Position numbers and translations under genes: made by a program
Assembly: GCA_030834125.1 (NCBI GenBank)
Contig: JAURFW010000012.1
Coordinates: 1-53,230, forward strand
DNA length: 53,230 nt
Reading direction: 5' to 3'
From: Bacteroidota bacterium
GTDB lineage: Bacteria > Bacteroidota > Bacteroidia > NS11-12g > UBA955
Shown: positions 36,938 through 45,233 of the stretch, piece by piece
Layout of the letters: every line of letters begins with the position of its first letter
Numbering within the stretch: position 1 is the first letter of the stretch
Notes under the pieces: model-generated
Told to the model about the DNA's origin: nothing
The model's database searches: none
Seen by the model: only the letters and a program-made list of their open reading frames with translations

Positions 36938-37096
36938 ATTAGATAAGACACAAAGGTCGTTCCAATCGTATGCTAATCATTCAATGGATTAAATTCTATT
37001 ACAATCCATTCGATAGAACGAATGAATCATCGACCAATTCTTAATTTATCCTTAAACCCTATAATATTGATTATCTAAAATGATTGAAAACACAAA

Positions 37097-37648
37097 CTAA
37101 AAACTAAAACGTTGAAGTGGCTTCCACTCATGAATTCTTTCAAAACGGCTGTTGTGTCCACCGTAAAGTGTATAACTAAACTGAGAGTTAATTACACCGG
37201 CACCATCTCCCGGTTGGTATGCCGTTGTTAAATTCCATCTATCATAACAGAACTTCAATCCCACTCTAAGCCGGAGTGCCAGTTTATGATATACTTTTTG
37301 ATCTTGCCCTGTTAAGGCTTGTTTAATTCGACTTTCGTATTGAAGACCTAAAAATGGAGTCATGTGTCCTCCAAAATGAGTTGGGTGAAATTCAAAAAAA
37401 TGAATATCAGAATACGCGTTGGCCTTCAGATTTAATTCCTTTTTAGAGAATCCAAAAATTAAAGAAGAACCCAATTCTGTCATTTTAGAGGTGCGGTGCA
37501 CAACAATACCTGCAAATTGTGAAGGGGAATTGCTTATTTGCCAATAATGCTGTCCACCAATTGAATACAACTGAGAATGCAAAGGATTTGTAATCACCAA
37601 ATACCCAATGAGAAAGATACTAATTGTAAGTCTTTTTATAAAGCTCAC
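37097..37648 (-). CDS. Exported protein of unknown function
   Basis: The 183-residue protein has a signal peptide (about 1-26, ending NPLHSQ) and beta-strand-rich content with aromatic residues, as in a small outer-membrane barrel. I do not recognise a family. The start is GTG, since the first ATG in the region is followed directly by a stop, and the GTG gives a full signal peptide. It follows the gene at 37670-38044 with a 21-base gap and may share its transcript. Confidence 0.55.
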   Translation of the reverse strand: MSFIKRLTISIFLIGYLVITNPLHSQLYSIGGQHYWQISNSPSQFAGIVVHRTSKMTELGSSLIFGFSKKELNLKANAYSDIHFFEFHPTHFGGHMTPFLGLQYESRIKQALTGQDQKVYHKLALRLRVGLKFCYDRWNLTTAYQPGDGAGVINSQFSYTLYGGHNSRFERIHEWKPLQRFSF

Positions 37649-37669
37649 ATGAATGGTCTTAACTTATGA

Positions 37670-38044
37670 TTAGCAAACTGCATTAGGGTTTGGATAGTTA
37701 TCACTTTGATCTTCAAATGTATTATCAAGACAAACAAAATCTTTCTCGATAAGTAAAAAGAGTTCGTTACCATCAGCAAGAGGCATTTTGTGTTGAAACC
37801 CTACTTCGTTTGATTCAACCCATTCATTTGCAATTTTTTCTGGCATGTAAAACACTATCTTATATTCATCTGCAATCCACTCCGCTGATAGGTTCTCAAA
37901 ATTACTTGAACGTTTTAATTGGTAACGAAAAACACCTCCGAGCATTTGAGTTTCCTCATTAAAAACCCCATCTTTACCAAAGTTTTCAACCTCTGTCTTT
38001 GTTAATCTTAATCTAATGGAATTTCCTTTTATTCTGATTTTCAT
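37670..38044 (-). CDS. Small protein downstream of fdhD, family unknown
   Basis: The 124-residue cytoplasmic protein begins MKIRIKGNSIRLRLTKTEVE, has a mostly beta pattern with YKIVFYMPEKIANEW in the middle, and ends in a Cys-containing acidic tail. I believe I have seen relatives next to molybdenum-cofactor genes in Bacteroidota, but I cannot name the family with certainty. It lies 39 bases after fdhD in the same direction. Confidence 0.6.
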   Translation of the reverse strand: MKIRIKGNSIRLRLTKTEVENFGKDGVFNEETQMLGGVFRYQLKRSSNFENLSAEWIADEYKIVFYMPEKIANEWVESNEVGFQHKMPLADGNELFLLIEKDFVCLDNTFEDQSDNYPNPNAVC

Positions 38045-38083
38045 ACCTTTTTATATCTATTCACGAAAATAGGATAATTAAGT

Positions 38084-38926
38084 TTACTCTACTATTCGGT
38101 GGCTTTCAGAGTATATATTAAATTTATTTTCCTTTAAAAACCCTACCAAGCATATTTTCAATTCCTCCGCTAAATCAACTGCTAAACTACTAGGTGCTCC
38201 TATTGCACATACTATTGAAATGCCTGCCATACCGGCTTTCTGAATCAGCTCAAAACTTGCTCTACCGCTTAATAATAAAATTGAATCATTAATTGGTATT
38301 ACTTTATTATGCCACTTATAACCAATTAATTTATCTAAGGCATTGTGTCTACCCACGTCTTCAAATAATTCCAAAGTCTCCGATTTAATATTGTATAAAG
38401 CAGAAGCATGTATACCGCCTGTATGATCGAATGAAGCTTGTTGATCTCTTAATAACTGAGGTAAGTTTAATAATAATTCAGCTTTTACTTCAAAGGCATT
38501 TTGAGGATTCAAAGTTTCGCAAGCCGTTCTTACCAATTCAATTGAAGCTTTACCACAAACTCCACAACTTGAAGTGGTGTAAAAATTTCTTTGTGCTGTT
38601 TTGGGAGAAAAATTATAATTAGAATCTATAAAAACAGTAGCAATTTGACCTTCTTCTAAATGATTTATAACTTGGACTTTTTGAATCATTTCTCGGGAAT
38701 TAGATTCTATCAATCCTTCGGAAAATAAAAAACCAATCGCAAGATACTCATCATTGCCCGGGGTTCTCATTGTAACTGCTATTTTATAAACGTGATTATT
38801 ATGAGCAACTCGAATTTCAAGAGGTTCTTCAACGCTCAACACATCTTGTTCGGATTTAAACGATCCGTTCACAAAACGCTTAATTTCAGTAGGTGTAATA
38901 CTAAACTTGCTCATTGGGATAATCAA
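38084..38926 (-). CDS. fdhD: Formate dehydrogenase accessory sulfurtransferase FdhD
   Basis: FdhD moves sulfur from IscS to the molybdenum cofactor to activate formate dehydrogenases. The 280-residue protein has the catalytic cysteines in SSCGVCGKASIE (Cys121 and Cys124 from the 38926 start), the N-terminal EEPLEIRV, and VGRHNALDKLIG near residues 185-197. The ATG at 38926 is used; a second ATG at 38914 is also possible. It overlaps the NTPase-MobA gene by 26 bases. No formate dehydrogenase is in the window. Confidence 0.95.
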   Translation of the reverse strand: MIIPMSKFSITPTEIKRFVNGSFKSEQDVLSVEEPLEIRVAHNNHVYKIAVTMRTPGNDEYLAIGFLFSEGLIESNSREMIQKVQVINHLEEGQIATVFIDSNYNFSPKTAQRNFYTTSSCGVCGKASIELVRTACETLNPQNAFEVKAELLLNLPQLLRDQQASFDHTGGIHASALYNIKSETLELFEDVGRHNALDKLIGYKWHNKVIPINDSILLLSGRASFELIQKAGMAGISIVCAIGAPSSLAVDLAEELKICLVGFLKENKFNIYSESHRIVE

Positions 38927-39941
38927 AGCTTTTTAATTCGTCGGGGTTTGGATGTCTAATAATAGCAACTTTATTTCTATTCAATATACGGAATAAGGAG
39001 TTCTCACCCTTGCTAAACTCATATTTTAACTCCAAAAGTAATTCTTTATTATAAATCCCAATTAAGGGTTCTATTCTATCTGTTACTTCATTCCTAAAAA
39101 ATACCGACCGCCCAGTAATTCTGTAAGTATCAACCAATGTTTTTATTGAAGCTTTATTCATACGGGGGTAATCAACACCGAGTACTAAAATACTAAAATC
39201 GGGAAATTCATTAAATGCAGTTAATAAGCCACCAATTGGCCCATTATTAGCATATTCGGCCAAGTCAGATATTCCATTCTCAAGTTGGTTTGAACTTAAT
39301 GTAACCTTAATACAGAATTCTTTTAATAGCTTCTCTGTCCACTCCCATTGGGGTATTCCATGATAATTTATTGTTGCTTTATCTATTCCCATTCTATTGC
39401 TTTCACCACCGGCAAGAATTAGCCCATTGAGATTGGGAAAGGTTTTCATAAAAACCCCTTCATTGACAACACAACCTTGAAGTTGATATTTTTCAATTGC
39501 CTTTTTTAATAGGCTATCACGGATGATCAATATCAATTTCTTTGAATTATTTTCACTAAGGAAGTTTGCGATAAATTCTGAAATAAATGGTTCTAATCCA
39601 AGGTTACTTTCAACTTCTAGTTTGCCAATTTCGTCTATTATGAGCCAATCTATTTCAGTACTGATACTATCAATTATCAATTGATCAATTGCTTGTTTAA
39701 ACGAATCAATATTAAAAGTAAACTTACCCACTTCTATTTTTAATTCTTTGGGATAATGAGCTTCCCAATCCATAGAAATGGATGCATTCAAACTAGGAAA
39801 ATAAAAGGATCGTTCATTGCTTTCGTCGGAGGTGGATAGAAATCCACCAACTTTATTCTCCCGAGAAAAATTAATTAATGATGTTGTTTTACCAATGCCT
39901 ACCGGGCCGCTAATAATGAATATGTTATTCTTATTTCTCAA
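38901..39941 (-). CDS. Fusion of a THEP1-like NTPase and MobA (Mo-cofactor guanylyltransferase)
   Basis: The 346-residue protein has two parts. Residues 1-170 are a P-loop NTPase with GPVGIGKTT (12-20) and the Walker B-like WLIIDEIGKLE (99-109), the pattern of THEP1-type nucleoside-triphosphatases. Residues 173-346 are MobA-like, with GLILAGGESNRMGIDKAT (173-190), LVLGVDYPRMNKAS and the RIEPLIGIYN motif, which should attach GMP to the molybdenum cofactor. MobA is known as a fusion with MobB, also a P-loop protein, so the NTPase may fill that role. It overlaps fdhD by 26 bases and the upstream membrane-protein gene by 11 bases. Confidence 0.82.
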   Translation of the reverse strand: MRNKNNIFIISGPVGIGKTTSLINFSRENKVGGFLSTSDESNERSFYFPSLNASISMDWEAHYPKELKIEVGKFTFNIDSFKQAIDQLIIDSISTEIDWLIIDEIGKLEVESNLGLEPFISEFIANFLSENNSKKLILIIRDSLLKKAIEKYQLQGCVVNEGVFMKTFPNLNGLILAGGESNRMGIDKATINYHGIPQWEWTEKLLKEFCIKVTLSSNQLENGISDLAEYANNGPIGGLLTAFNEFPDFSILVLGVDYPRMNKASIKTLVDTYRITGRSVFFRNEVTDRIEPLIGIYNKELLLELKYEFSKGENSLFRILNRNKVAIIRHPNPDELKSFDYPNEQV

Positions 39942-40926
39942 TAGTTTTTTCTATGTTCTTGATTCTAAATGCTATTAATAATTCAACTGCTTTAAAATAT
40001 TTTATTACAATTAACTGTCGCGGCAGTTGTTTTATAAAAAAATGATACTCATTTCTTAAAGTATTTAACGATGACAAAATCTCTTGAACTAACTGGGCAT
40101 TTTTAGATTGACTAGCCTTCCTTGCAACTAATCTCTTAAATATTGGATTTATAACAAGAAAAATCAATCCAATAGCAGCAAAACTTCTAATTAATATGAA
40201 AGCAACATTATGTTTATCATCATCTAAAACTACTAATACAGAGACCATAAAGGCTAAAATCATTAAGTAAATGATCCAGAATAAATAATTCCGATTAACT
40301 CTGAATAAATTCAAATTTGTATTTATTTGCCCGTCTGGCGCTATGTATTTTTCTCTCAGTAGGCTTATACGTTGCGGAAAGTTAGACATTCTAACACCAA
40401 CATATACCCCCCAAATACCATATAAAAAGACATAAGATCCCGCAATCCAAAACGAGATATTTGTATCTCCAGAATAAAACTGCCATGACGTTTTCTTCAC
40501 AAATACATCAATAGCTTCCCAAAGGGCCATTCCATACATTATTGTTAGTGTTAACAGTTTTTGTAATGCACTTTCAAGCATGCAAATGATTGCGAATAGA
40601 ATAGTGGCTATTTTATGATATCTAAAAAAGAAAAATATCACTGCTCCTATGAATCCCTGAAAGCTAACAGCCAAATACGCCGGTAAAGGTGCATGAGGAG
40701 ATGCTCCAGCTTTAACAATCATTACTATTAGTGTGGACTTAATGATTGTTTTGAACGGGTTCTTTGAATAGAAGCCTAAAACAGATATTATTGCCACCGC
40801 ACTTCCCCCTACCACTATTCCTGTTAAAGGAATTCTCAATGCATGTAGAAAGCCGCCTAATGTAACTTCTATAAAAGCCCAAAGGGCAGTCAATTCCCAC
40901 CATAGAGTACCTTTTCGCGTATCCAT
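39931..40926 (-). CDS. Polytopic membrane protein of the Mo-cofactor group
   Basis: The 331-residue protein has about eight hydrophobic segments. The N-terminal part (GFLHALRIPLTGIVVGG, then ASPHAPLPAYLAVSFQG) resembles the S component of energy-coupling-factor transporters, so it may take up a metal or cofactor precursor. The C-terminal third is basic and helical (KNIEKTIEK end). I do not recognise a named family. It overlaps the NTPase-MobA gene by 11 bases, so the genes appear to be coupled. A TTG, 18 bases and a TATTTTG just upstream look like a promoter. Confidence 0.55.
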   Translation of the reverse strand: MDTRKGTLWWELTALWAFIEVTLGGFLHALRIPLTGIVVGGSAVAIISVLGFYSKNPFKTIIKSTLIVMIVKAGASPHAPLPAYLAVSFQGFIGAVIFFFFRYHKIATILFAIICMLESALQKLLTLTIMYGMALWEAIDVFVKKTSWQFYSGDTNISFWIAGSYVFLYGIWGVYVGVRMSNFPQRISLLREKYIAPDGQINTNLNLFRVNRNYLFWIIYLMILAFMVSVLVVLDDDKHNVAFILIRSFAAIGLIFLVINPIFKRLVARKASQSKNAQLVQEILSSLNTLRNEYHFFIKQLPRQLIVIKYFKAVELLIAFRIKNIEKTIEK

Positions 40927-41022
40927 TATTAAAATATCACATCAAAATACGTCATTTTTCTTGTTTCCAATGCTTTTTTTCTCTCTATGACATTAATCAC
41001 ATTATAGAAATATGACAAACAA

Positions 41023-41030
41023 TAACTTTG
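41023..41030 (+). promoter_or_regulatory. -7 element of the azurin-like gene
   Basis: TAACTTTG ends 23 bases before the ATG at 41054. Confidence 0.5.
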
Positions 41031-41053
41031 CGTCAACAGTTTAATATATTGAA

Positions 41054-41581
41054 ATGAAATACACATTTATTGCAATCAGCTTAATACTTACAAGCCTAAC
41101 TGCTTGTGTTGGTGGAGAAAGCGCACCTTCCACTGAAAACACTAATCACGAAACATCACCTACCGAAAATGTAAAAGAAGAAGGTACAACCTCCGAAGAG
41201 GACGGTGTTGTTGAGATTACCATTGAGTCTAACGACCAAATGAAGTACAACTTATCTGAAATTCGTGCAAAAGCAGGTAGTACAGTAGTTTTAACATTGG
41301 TTAATGTGGGAACGATGCCTAAAGAGGCAATGGGACACAACTGGACTTTACTTAATGCTGGCGTTGATCATGAGGAATATGCATCAGCTGCAGAAAGCGC
41401 TAAAGACAACGATTATCAAGTAATAGGGAGAGAATCTGACGTTATTGCACACACGGCCATTTTAGGACCTGGTGAGACAGAAACTATTACCTTTACCGCT
41501 CCAGCTGCAGGTTTATACAAATATGTTTGTACTTTCCCAGCACATTATGGTACTATGAATGGTACATTAATTGTTGAGTAA
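41054..41581 (+). CDS. Azurin/auracyanin-like blue-copper lipoprotein
   Basis: The 175-residue product has a lipobox (LTAC, Cys18), a charged linker of about 30 residues, and a cupredoxin domain from about residue 52. The four type 1 copper ligands are visible: His95 in MGHNW, then Cys159, His164 and Met168 in YVCTFPAHYGTMNG. It should carry electrons in the periplasm between respiratory complexes. The gene is monocistronic, with a terminator right after it. Together with copA, the copper-monooxygenase-like protein and the CopZ-like protein it points to copper use. Confidence 0.92.
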   Translation: MKYTFIAISLILTSLTACVGGESAPSTENTNHETSPTENVKEEGTTSEEDGVVEITIESNDQMKYNLSEIRAKAGSTVVLTLVNVGTMPKEAMGHNWTLLNAGVDHEEYASAAESAKDNDYQVIGRESDVIAHTAILGPGETETITFTAPAAGLYKYVCTFPAHYGTMNGTLIVE

Positions 41582-41599
41582 AAAATCATTTAATCAAGC

Positions 41600-41627
41600 A
41601 AAAAAAGGGCGAATTTGCCCTTTTTTT
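41600..41627. terminator. Bidirectional terminator between azurin-like and DUF6702 genes
   Basis: GGGC-GAATTT-GCCC has seven A on one side and seven T on the other. It lies between two convergent genes and reaches the stop codon of the second. Confidence 0.85.
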
Positions 41628-42156
41628 ATTTAATATTTGGAATCCAAATCCTTTCAGGTTTTTGCAACTGATGACTCACTCGCTTTCCGTTAAAGATAAA
41701 ATGGATTATATGAACTTGTTCAAATGCAGCATCATACAACAACGAGTTGTAAACCTTTAGGTAATTTTTATCGGATTGAAAATTATTTAATTTCGACTCA
41801 AGGTAAAACCATGTAGCATCCTCCACACGCTCCCATCCAAGTAATTTTAGACCTACTGAATATTCTGAATTTTTGTTTACGTTATTTCCGACAATAAGTT
41901 GAAAATGCTTTTTTAGGTAATCGTAAACATATTTTGTGTTAAATGATGTGGTATCTGGATTAAATTTTTCACCGTTTTTTAGAAAACTTTTTTGCAAATC
42001 ATCGGTAAAAAGTCTTAGTGATATTTTCACTGTAGAATCTACAGTATTTACTACTACTTCTGCCACGCCTACATAAAAGGGATGCTTTGCAGATTTCAGA
42101 TCACGAATAGAAAAAAAGAGGAAACAAACAGTGAAAAACTTAATAAATATTTTCAT
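41626..42156 (-). CDS. DUF6702 family exported protein
   Basis: The 176-residue product has a signal peptide (MKIFIKFFTVCFLFFSIRDLKS) and then KHPFYVGVAEVVVN, the start of the DUF6702 pattern, continuing through ISLRLFTDDLQKSF and HFIFNGKRVSHQL. The function is unknown. In Bacteroidota this family usually lies beside a HupE/UreJ-like gene and an M1-type peptidase, as here, which suggests a shared process. The ATG at 42156 is preferred over the TTG at 42171, which is the end of a promoter element. Confidence 0.85.
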   Translation of the reverse strand: MKIFIKFFTVCFLFFSIRDLKSAKHPFYVGVAEVVVNTVDSTVKISLRLFTDDLQKSFLKNGEKFNPDTTSFNTKYVYDYLKKHFQLIVGNNVNKNSEYSVGLKLLGWERVEDATWFYLESKLNNFQSDKNYLKVYNSLLYDAAFEQVHIIHFIFNGKRVSHQLQKPERIWIPNIK

Positions 42157-42176
42157 TTTTGAATTCTTCAAATATA
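42154..42176. promoter_or_regulatory. Overlapping divergent promoters for DUF6702 and HupE genes
   Basis: TATATTTG on the minus strand (42169-42176) ends 12 bases before the DUF6702 ATG. CATTTTTG on the plus strand (42154-42161), one base from consensus, ends 18 bases before the HupE ATG. The two start codons are 23 bases apart. Confidence 0.45.
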
Positions 42177-42179
42177 AAA

Positions 42180-42752
42180 ATGAATATTGGGTTTTGGCTT
42201 AAAGAGGGTTTTTTTCACATTCTTGATATCGATGGATTCGACCATATTTTATTTTTAACTGCGACCTTAGGTTTTTTTCTTTTTCAACATTGGAAAAAAG
42301 TCATTTACAAGTTATCCATATTCACCTTAGGACATACTATTTCATTAATTTGGGTTGGGTTTAATGGTCCTTTATTTTCAATACTATGGATAGAGGTATT
42401 AATCTTACTTACCATATTTTTCACAGGATTAATTAAAATATTAGAGGTTAATGAGCCCCATAAAATTTTAAATTACAGCGCAATTCTTGTTTTTGGTTTA
42501 ATTCACGGAATGGGGTTTGCCAAGCAATGGGTTTCTATTTTCCCCTTTACAGAAATTGGCGTAGGTTCTGCTCTTTTCTTATTTAATGTTGGAATAGAAT
42601 TAGCACAAATCATCTGCGCCATGGTCTTTTTAGCTTTAAATATGTTCTTATTCAGATTAAAATTAAAACCATCTAATATTTCCAAATTTTGGGGATTTTT
42701 AGCATTGTTAACGTCAATGTCATTACTATTTCAAATATTTAAAATCTCTTAG
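42180..42752 (+). CDS. HupE/UreJ-family membrane protein
   Basis: The 190-residue protein has about six membrane helices and the HupE/UreJ signatures: GFFHILDIDGFDHILFL at the start (with the HxxDGxDH-like metal motif), FTLGHTISL and FGLIHGMGFA. Some relatives take up nickel for hydrogenase or urease, but neither enzyme is here. The ATG at 42180 replaces a longer TTG start. It is divergent from the DUF6702 gene and co-directional with the peptidase 32 bases downstream. Confidence 0.87.
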   Translation: MNIGFWLKEGFFHILDIDGFDHILFLTATLGFFLFQHWKKVIYKLSIFTLGHTISLIWVGFNGPLFSILWIEVLILLTIFFTGLIKILEVNEPHKILNYSAILVFGLIHGMGFAKQWVSIFPFTEIGVGSALFLFNVGIELAQIICAMVFLALNMFLFRLKLKPSNISKFWGFLALLTSMSLLFQIFKIS

Positions 42753-42769
42753 TAATCATTTGGGTTTTG

Positions 42770-42777
42770 TATATTCG
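42770..42777 (+). promoter_or_regulatory. -7-like element of the M1 peptidase
   Basis: TATATTCG ends 7 bases before the ATG at 42785 and is the TTCG variant also seen at mutS. Confidence 0.4.
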
Positions 42778-42784
42778 CTACCCT

Positions 42785-45232
42785 ATGCAAATTTTTCTAA
42801 AATCTTTTGTTTTAGTTGGGATTATATTGAATTTCTTAAGCCCTTTGGAGGCGCAAAATACTTTTAATAACCCAAAGTCAAATCATGGAAACAGATTTGA
42901 GCAACTTGGCACTCTAATCTCAGATCCAAATGACTTTCGAACTGCATCAGGTGCACCAGGAAATGCTTATTGGCAGCAACGTGCTGATTATAAAATACAC
43001 GCTTCTTTGAATGAAGATAAGAAAATTTTAAGTGGAAAAGAAGAGATTACCTATTTCAATCAATCTCCAGATGAGTTGACTTATTTGTGGCTACAACTTG
43101 ATGAAAATCAACACAATCCCAAGGGTGAAAATAATTATTTTGATGGAAGTAACATTAGTGAGCCATTCACAGTAAATGAACTAAAAAATCTTGATATTGA
43201 GCAGAAATTAGAAGGTTACGGAGTTGATATTATCTCAGTTTCCGACGCCAATGGAAAACCATTGAAGTATACAATCAATCATACTATGATGCGCATTGAT
43301 CTAACTTCTGTGCTAAAACCTAATTCAAAAATCACATTTAACATCTCTTGGAAATATAAAATTCCTGAACGTATGGTTATTGGTGGACGCGGCGGTTATG
43401 AGCATTTCGATGAGGATGGCAATGATTTATTCACCATCACCCAATGGTATCCAAGACTTTGTGTATACTCCGATTACGGAGGCTGGAATAACAAACAATT
43501 TACAGGTAGAGGTGAGTTCTCATTGATATTCGGAAATTTTGAAGTTTGGATGGATGTACCTTCAGACCATATGATTGGTGCTACTGGAGAATGTCAGAAT
43601 TATAAAGAAGTATTGTCTAAAACAGAATATTCAAGATGGCTAAAAGCACAAGAATCAGATGAACCAATTTTGGTCAGAAATAGAGAAGAGGCTATTAATT
43701 CACAAACAATAAAACCAGGTAAAAACGAGCGAAAAACATGGCACTATAAGGCTGAAAACGTAAGAGATTTCGCTTGGGGAAGTTCAAGAAAATTCATTTG
43801 GGATGCTATGGCTGTTGAAGTTGAAGGAAAAAAAGTGATGTGCATGTCGTACTACCCAAATGAATCCTTTGCACTTTACAATCGTTACTCAACCAAAGTA
43901 GTAGCTCATACAATAAAAACCTACAGTAAATACACAATTCCTTATCCTTATCCTGTTGCCATTTCTGTAGAAGCAAGTAATGGAATGGAATATCCAATGA
44001 TTTGCTTCAATTATGGTAGAACTGATGAGGAGGGAAATTATTCAGAAGCCATTAAATATGGAATGATAGGAGTAATAATTCATGAAGTTGGACACAACTT
44101 CTTTCCGATGATAATAAACTCTGATGAAAGACAATGGAGCTGGATGGATGAGGGCCTCAATACTTTCGTACAATTTTTAACCGAACAAGAGTTTGATAAC
44201 AACTACCCATCCAGAAGAGGTCCAGCACATAAAATCACTGAATACATGAAATTACCCGCTTCAGAATTAGAACCAATTATGACGAATTCTGAAAATATTA
44301 TTCAGTTTGGTCCAAATGCATATGCAAAGCCGGCAACTGCCTTAAATATTCTAAGGGAAACGGTAATGGGCAGAGAGCTTTTTGATTTTGCCTTTAAAGA
44401 ATATTGTAAACGATGGGCTTTTAAACATCCAAGACCTGCAGATTTTTTTAGAACAATGGAAGATGCTAGCGCAGTAGACTTGGATTGGTTTTGGCGTGCT
44501 TGGTTTTTTGATATCGAACCCGTTGATATTTCACTAGATACTGTAGAAGCGTTTTATATGGTTGCAGCAACTCAAATGCCGGATTTTAAGGATTCTGCTT
44601 CAATATCTAACGCACTGCTCAAACCAGTTGAATTACCAAGTAAAAGAAGAAAAGGAAGGCCAGTAATTCGCGATAAAAGTTTCCAACATATAAGCTGTAT
44701 TCGAAACAAAAATGAGGGAATGAGTTTTGCTGTCGACAGAGATACAACTTTACGTGATTTCTACTATTACTACGATGCTGAAAAAGATACTTTCAGGAAT
44801 CATACGGTAAATCATCATCATAAAAATCCATACAATAATCTCGAAATACCTGGAAAATCAGACCTAGATAATTTGAATAACACATACTTCTACAAACTGA
44901 AGTTTTCAAATATTGGAGGTGCCGTTTCACCTGTTATTATTCAATGGAATTATTCTGATTCTACTTCAAAAGTTGATTTTATATCAGCCTATATTTGGAG
45001 GAAAAACGAGTCTGAATTCACCAAGTTTTTTGGTCATCCAAAGAAAGTTCAAAGCATTGTGATTGATCCGTATAAAGAGACTGCAGATATTGATGAAAGC
45101 AACCAAATATGGACTTTTGATTCATATTCAGACGAACAGACTAAAGGCGTACATTCTCGATTTGACATATTTAAAATCAAGCAATTAAGCCGTGAAGAAT
45201 CAAACCCTATGAAAAGGGCAAATAGCAAATAG
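42785..45232 (+). CDS. Exported M1-family metallopeptidase
   Basis: The 815-residue protein has a signal peptide (MQIFLKSFVLVGIILNFLSPLEAQ), the M1 N-terminal beta domain, the substrate-site GMEYPMICF, and the zinc site HEVGHNFFP (433-437) with the third ligand Glu456 in WMDEGLN, giving the exact HExxH-18-E spacing. It should cut N-terminal residues from peptides outside the cytoplasm. The C-terminal region is longer than in classical M1 enzymes and has no sorting domain. The ATG at 42785 is chosen over an upstream TTG for the signal peptide. It converges on oxyR with one base between stops. Confidence 0.92.
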   Translation: MQIFLKSFVLVGIILNFLSPLEAQNTFNNPKSNHGNRFEQLGTLISDPNDFRTASGAPGNAYWQQRADYKIHASLNEDKKILSGKEEITYFNQSPDELTYLWLQLDENQHNPKGENNYFDGSNISEPFTVNELKNLDIEQKLEGYGVDIISVSDANGKPLKYTINHTMMRIDLTSVLKPNSKITFNISWKYKIPERMVIGGRGGYEHFDEDGNDLFTITQWYPRLCVYSDYGGWNNKQFTGRGEFSLIFGNFEVWMDVPSDHMIGATGECQNYKEVLSKTEYSRWLKAQESDEPILVRNREEAINSQTIKPGKNERKTWHYKAENVRDFAWGSSRKFIWDAMAVEVEGKKVMCMSYYPNESFALYNRYSTKVVAHTIKTYSKYTIPYPYPVAISVEASNGMEYPMICFNYGRTDEEGNYSEAIKYGMIGVIIHEVGHNFFPMIINSDERQWSWMDEGLNTFVQFLTEQEFDNNYPSRRGPAHKITEYMKLPASELEPIMTNSENIIQFGPNAYAKPATALNILRETVMGRELFDFAFKEYCKRWAFKHPRPADFFRTMEDASAVDLDWFWRAWFFDIEPVDISLDTVEAFYMVAATQMPDFKDSASISNALLKPVELPSKRRKGRPVIRDKSFQHISCIRNKNEGMSFAVDRDTTLRDFYYYYDAEKDTFRNHTVNHHHKNPYNNLEIPGKSDLDNLNNTYFYKLKFSNIGGAVSPVIIQWNYSDSTSKVDFISAYIWRKNESEFTKFFGHPKKVQSIVIDPYKETADIDESNQIWTFDSYSDEQTKGVHSRFDIFKIKQLSREESNPMKRANSK

Positions 45233-45233
45233 T

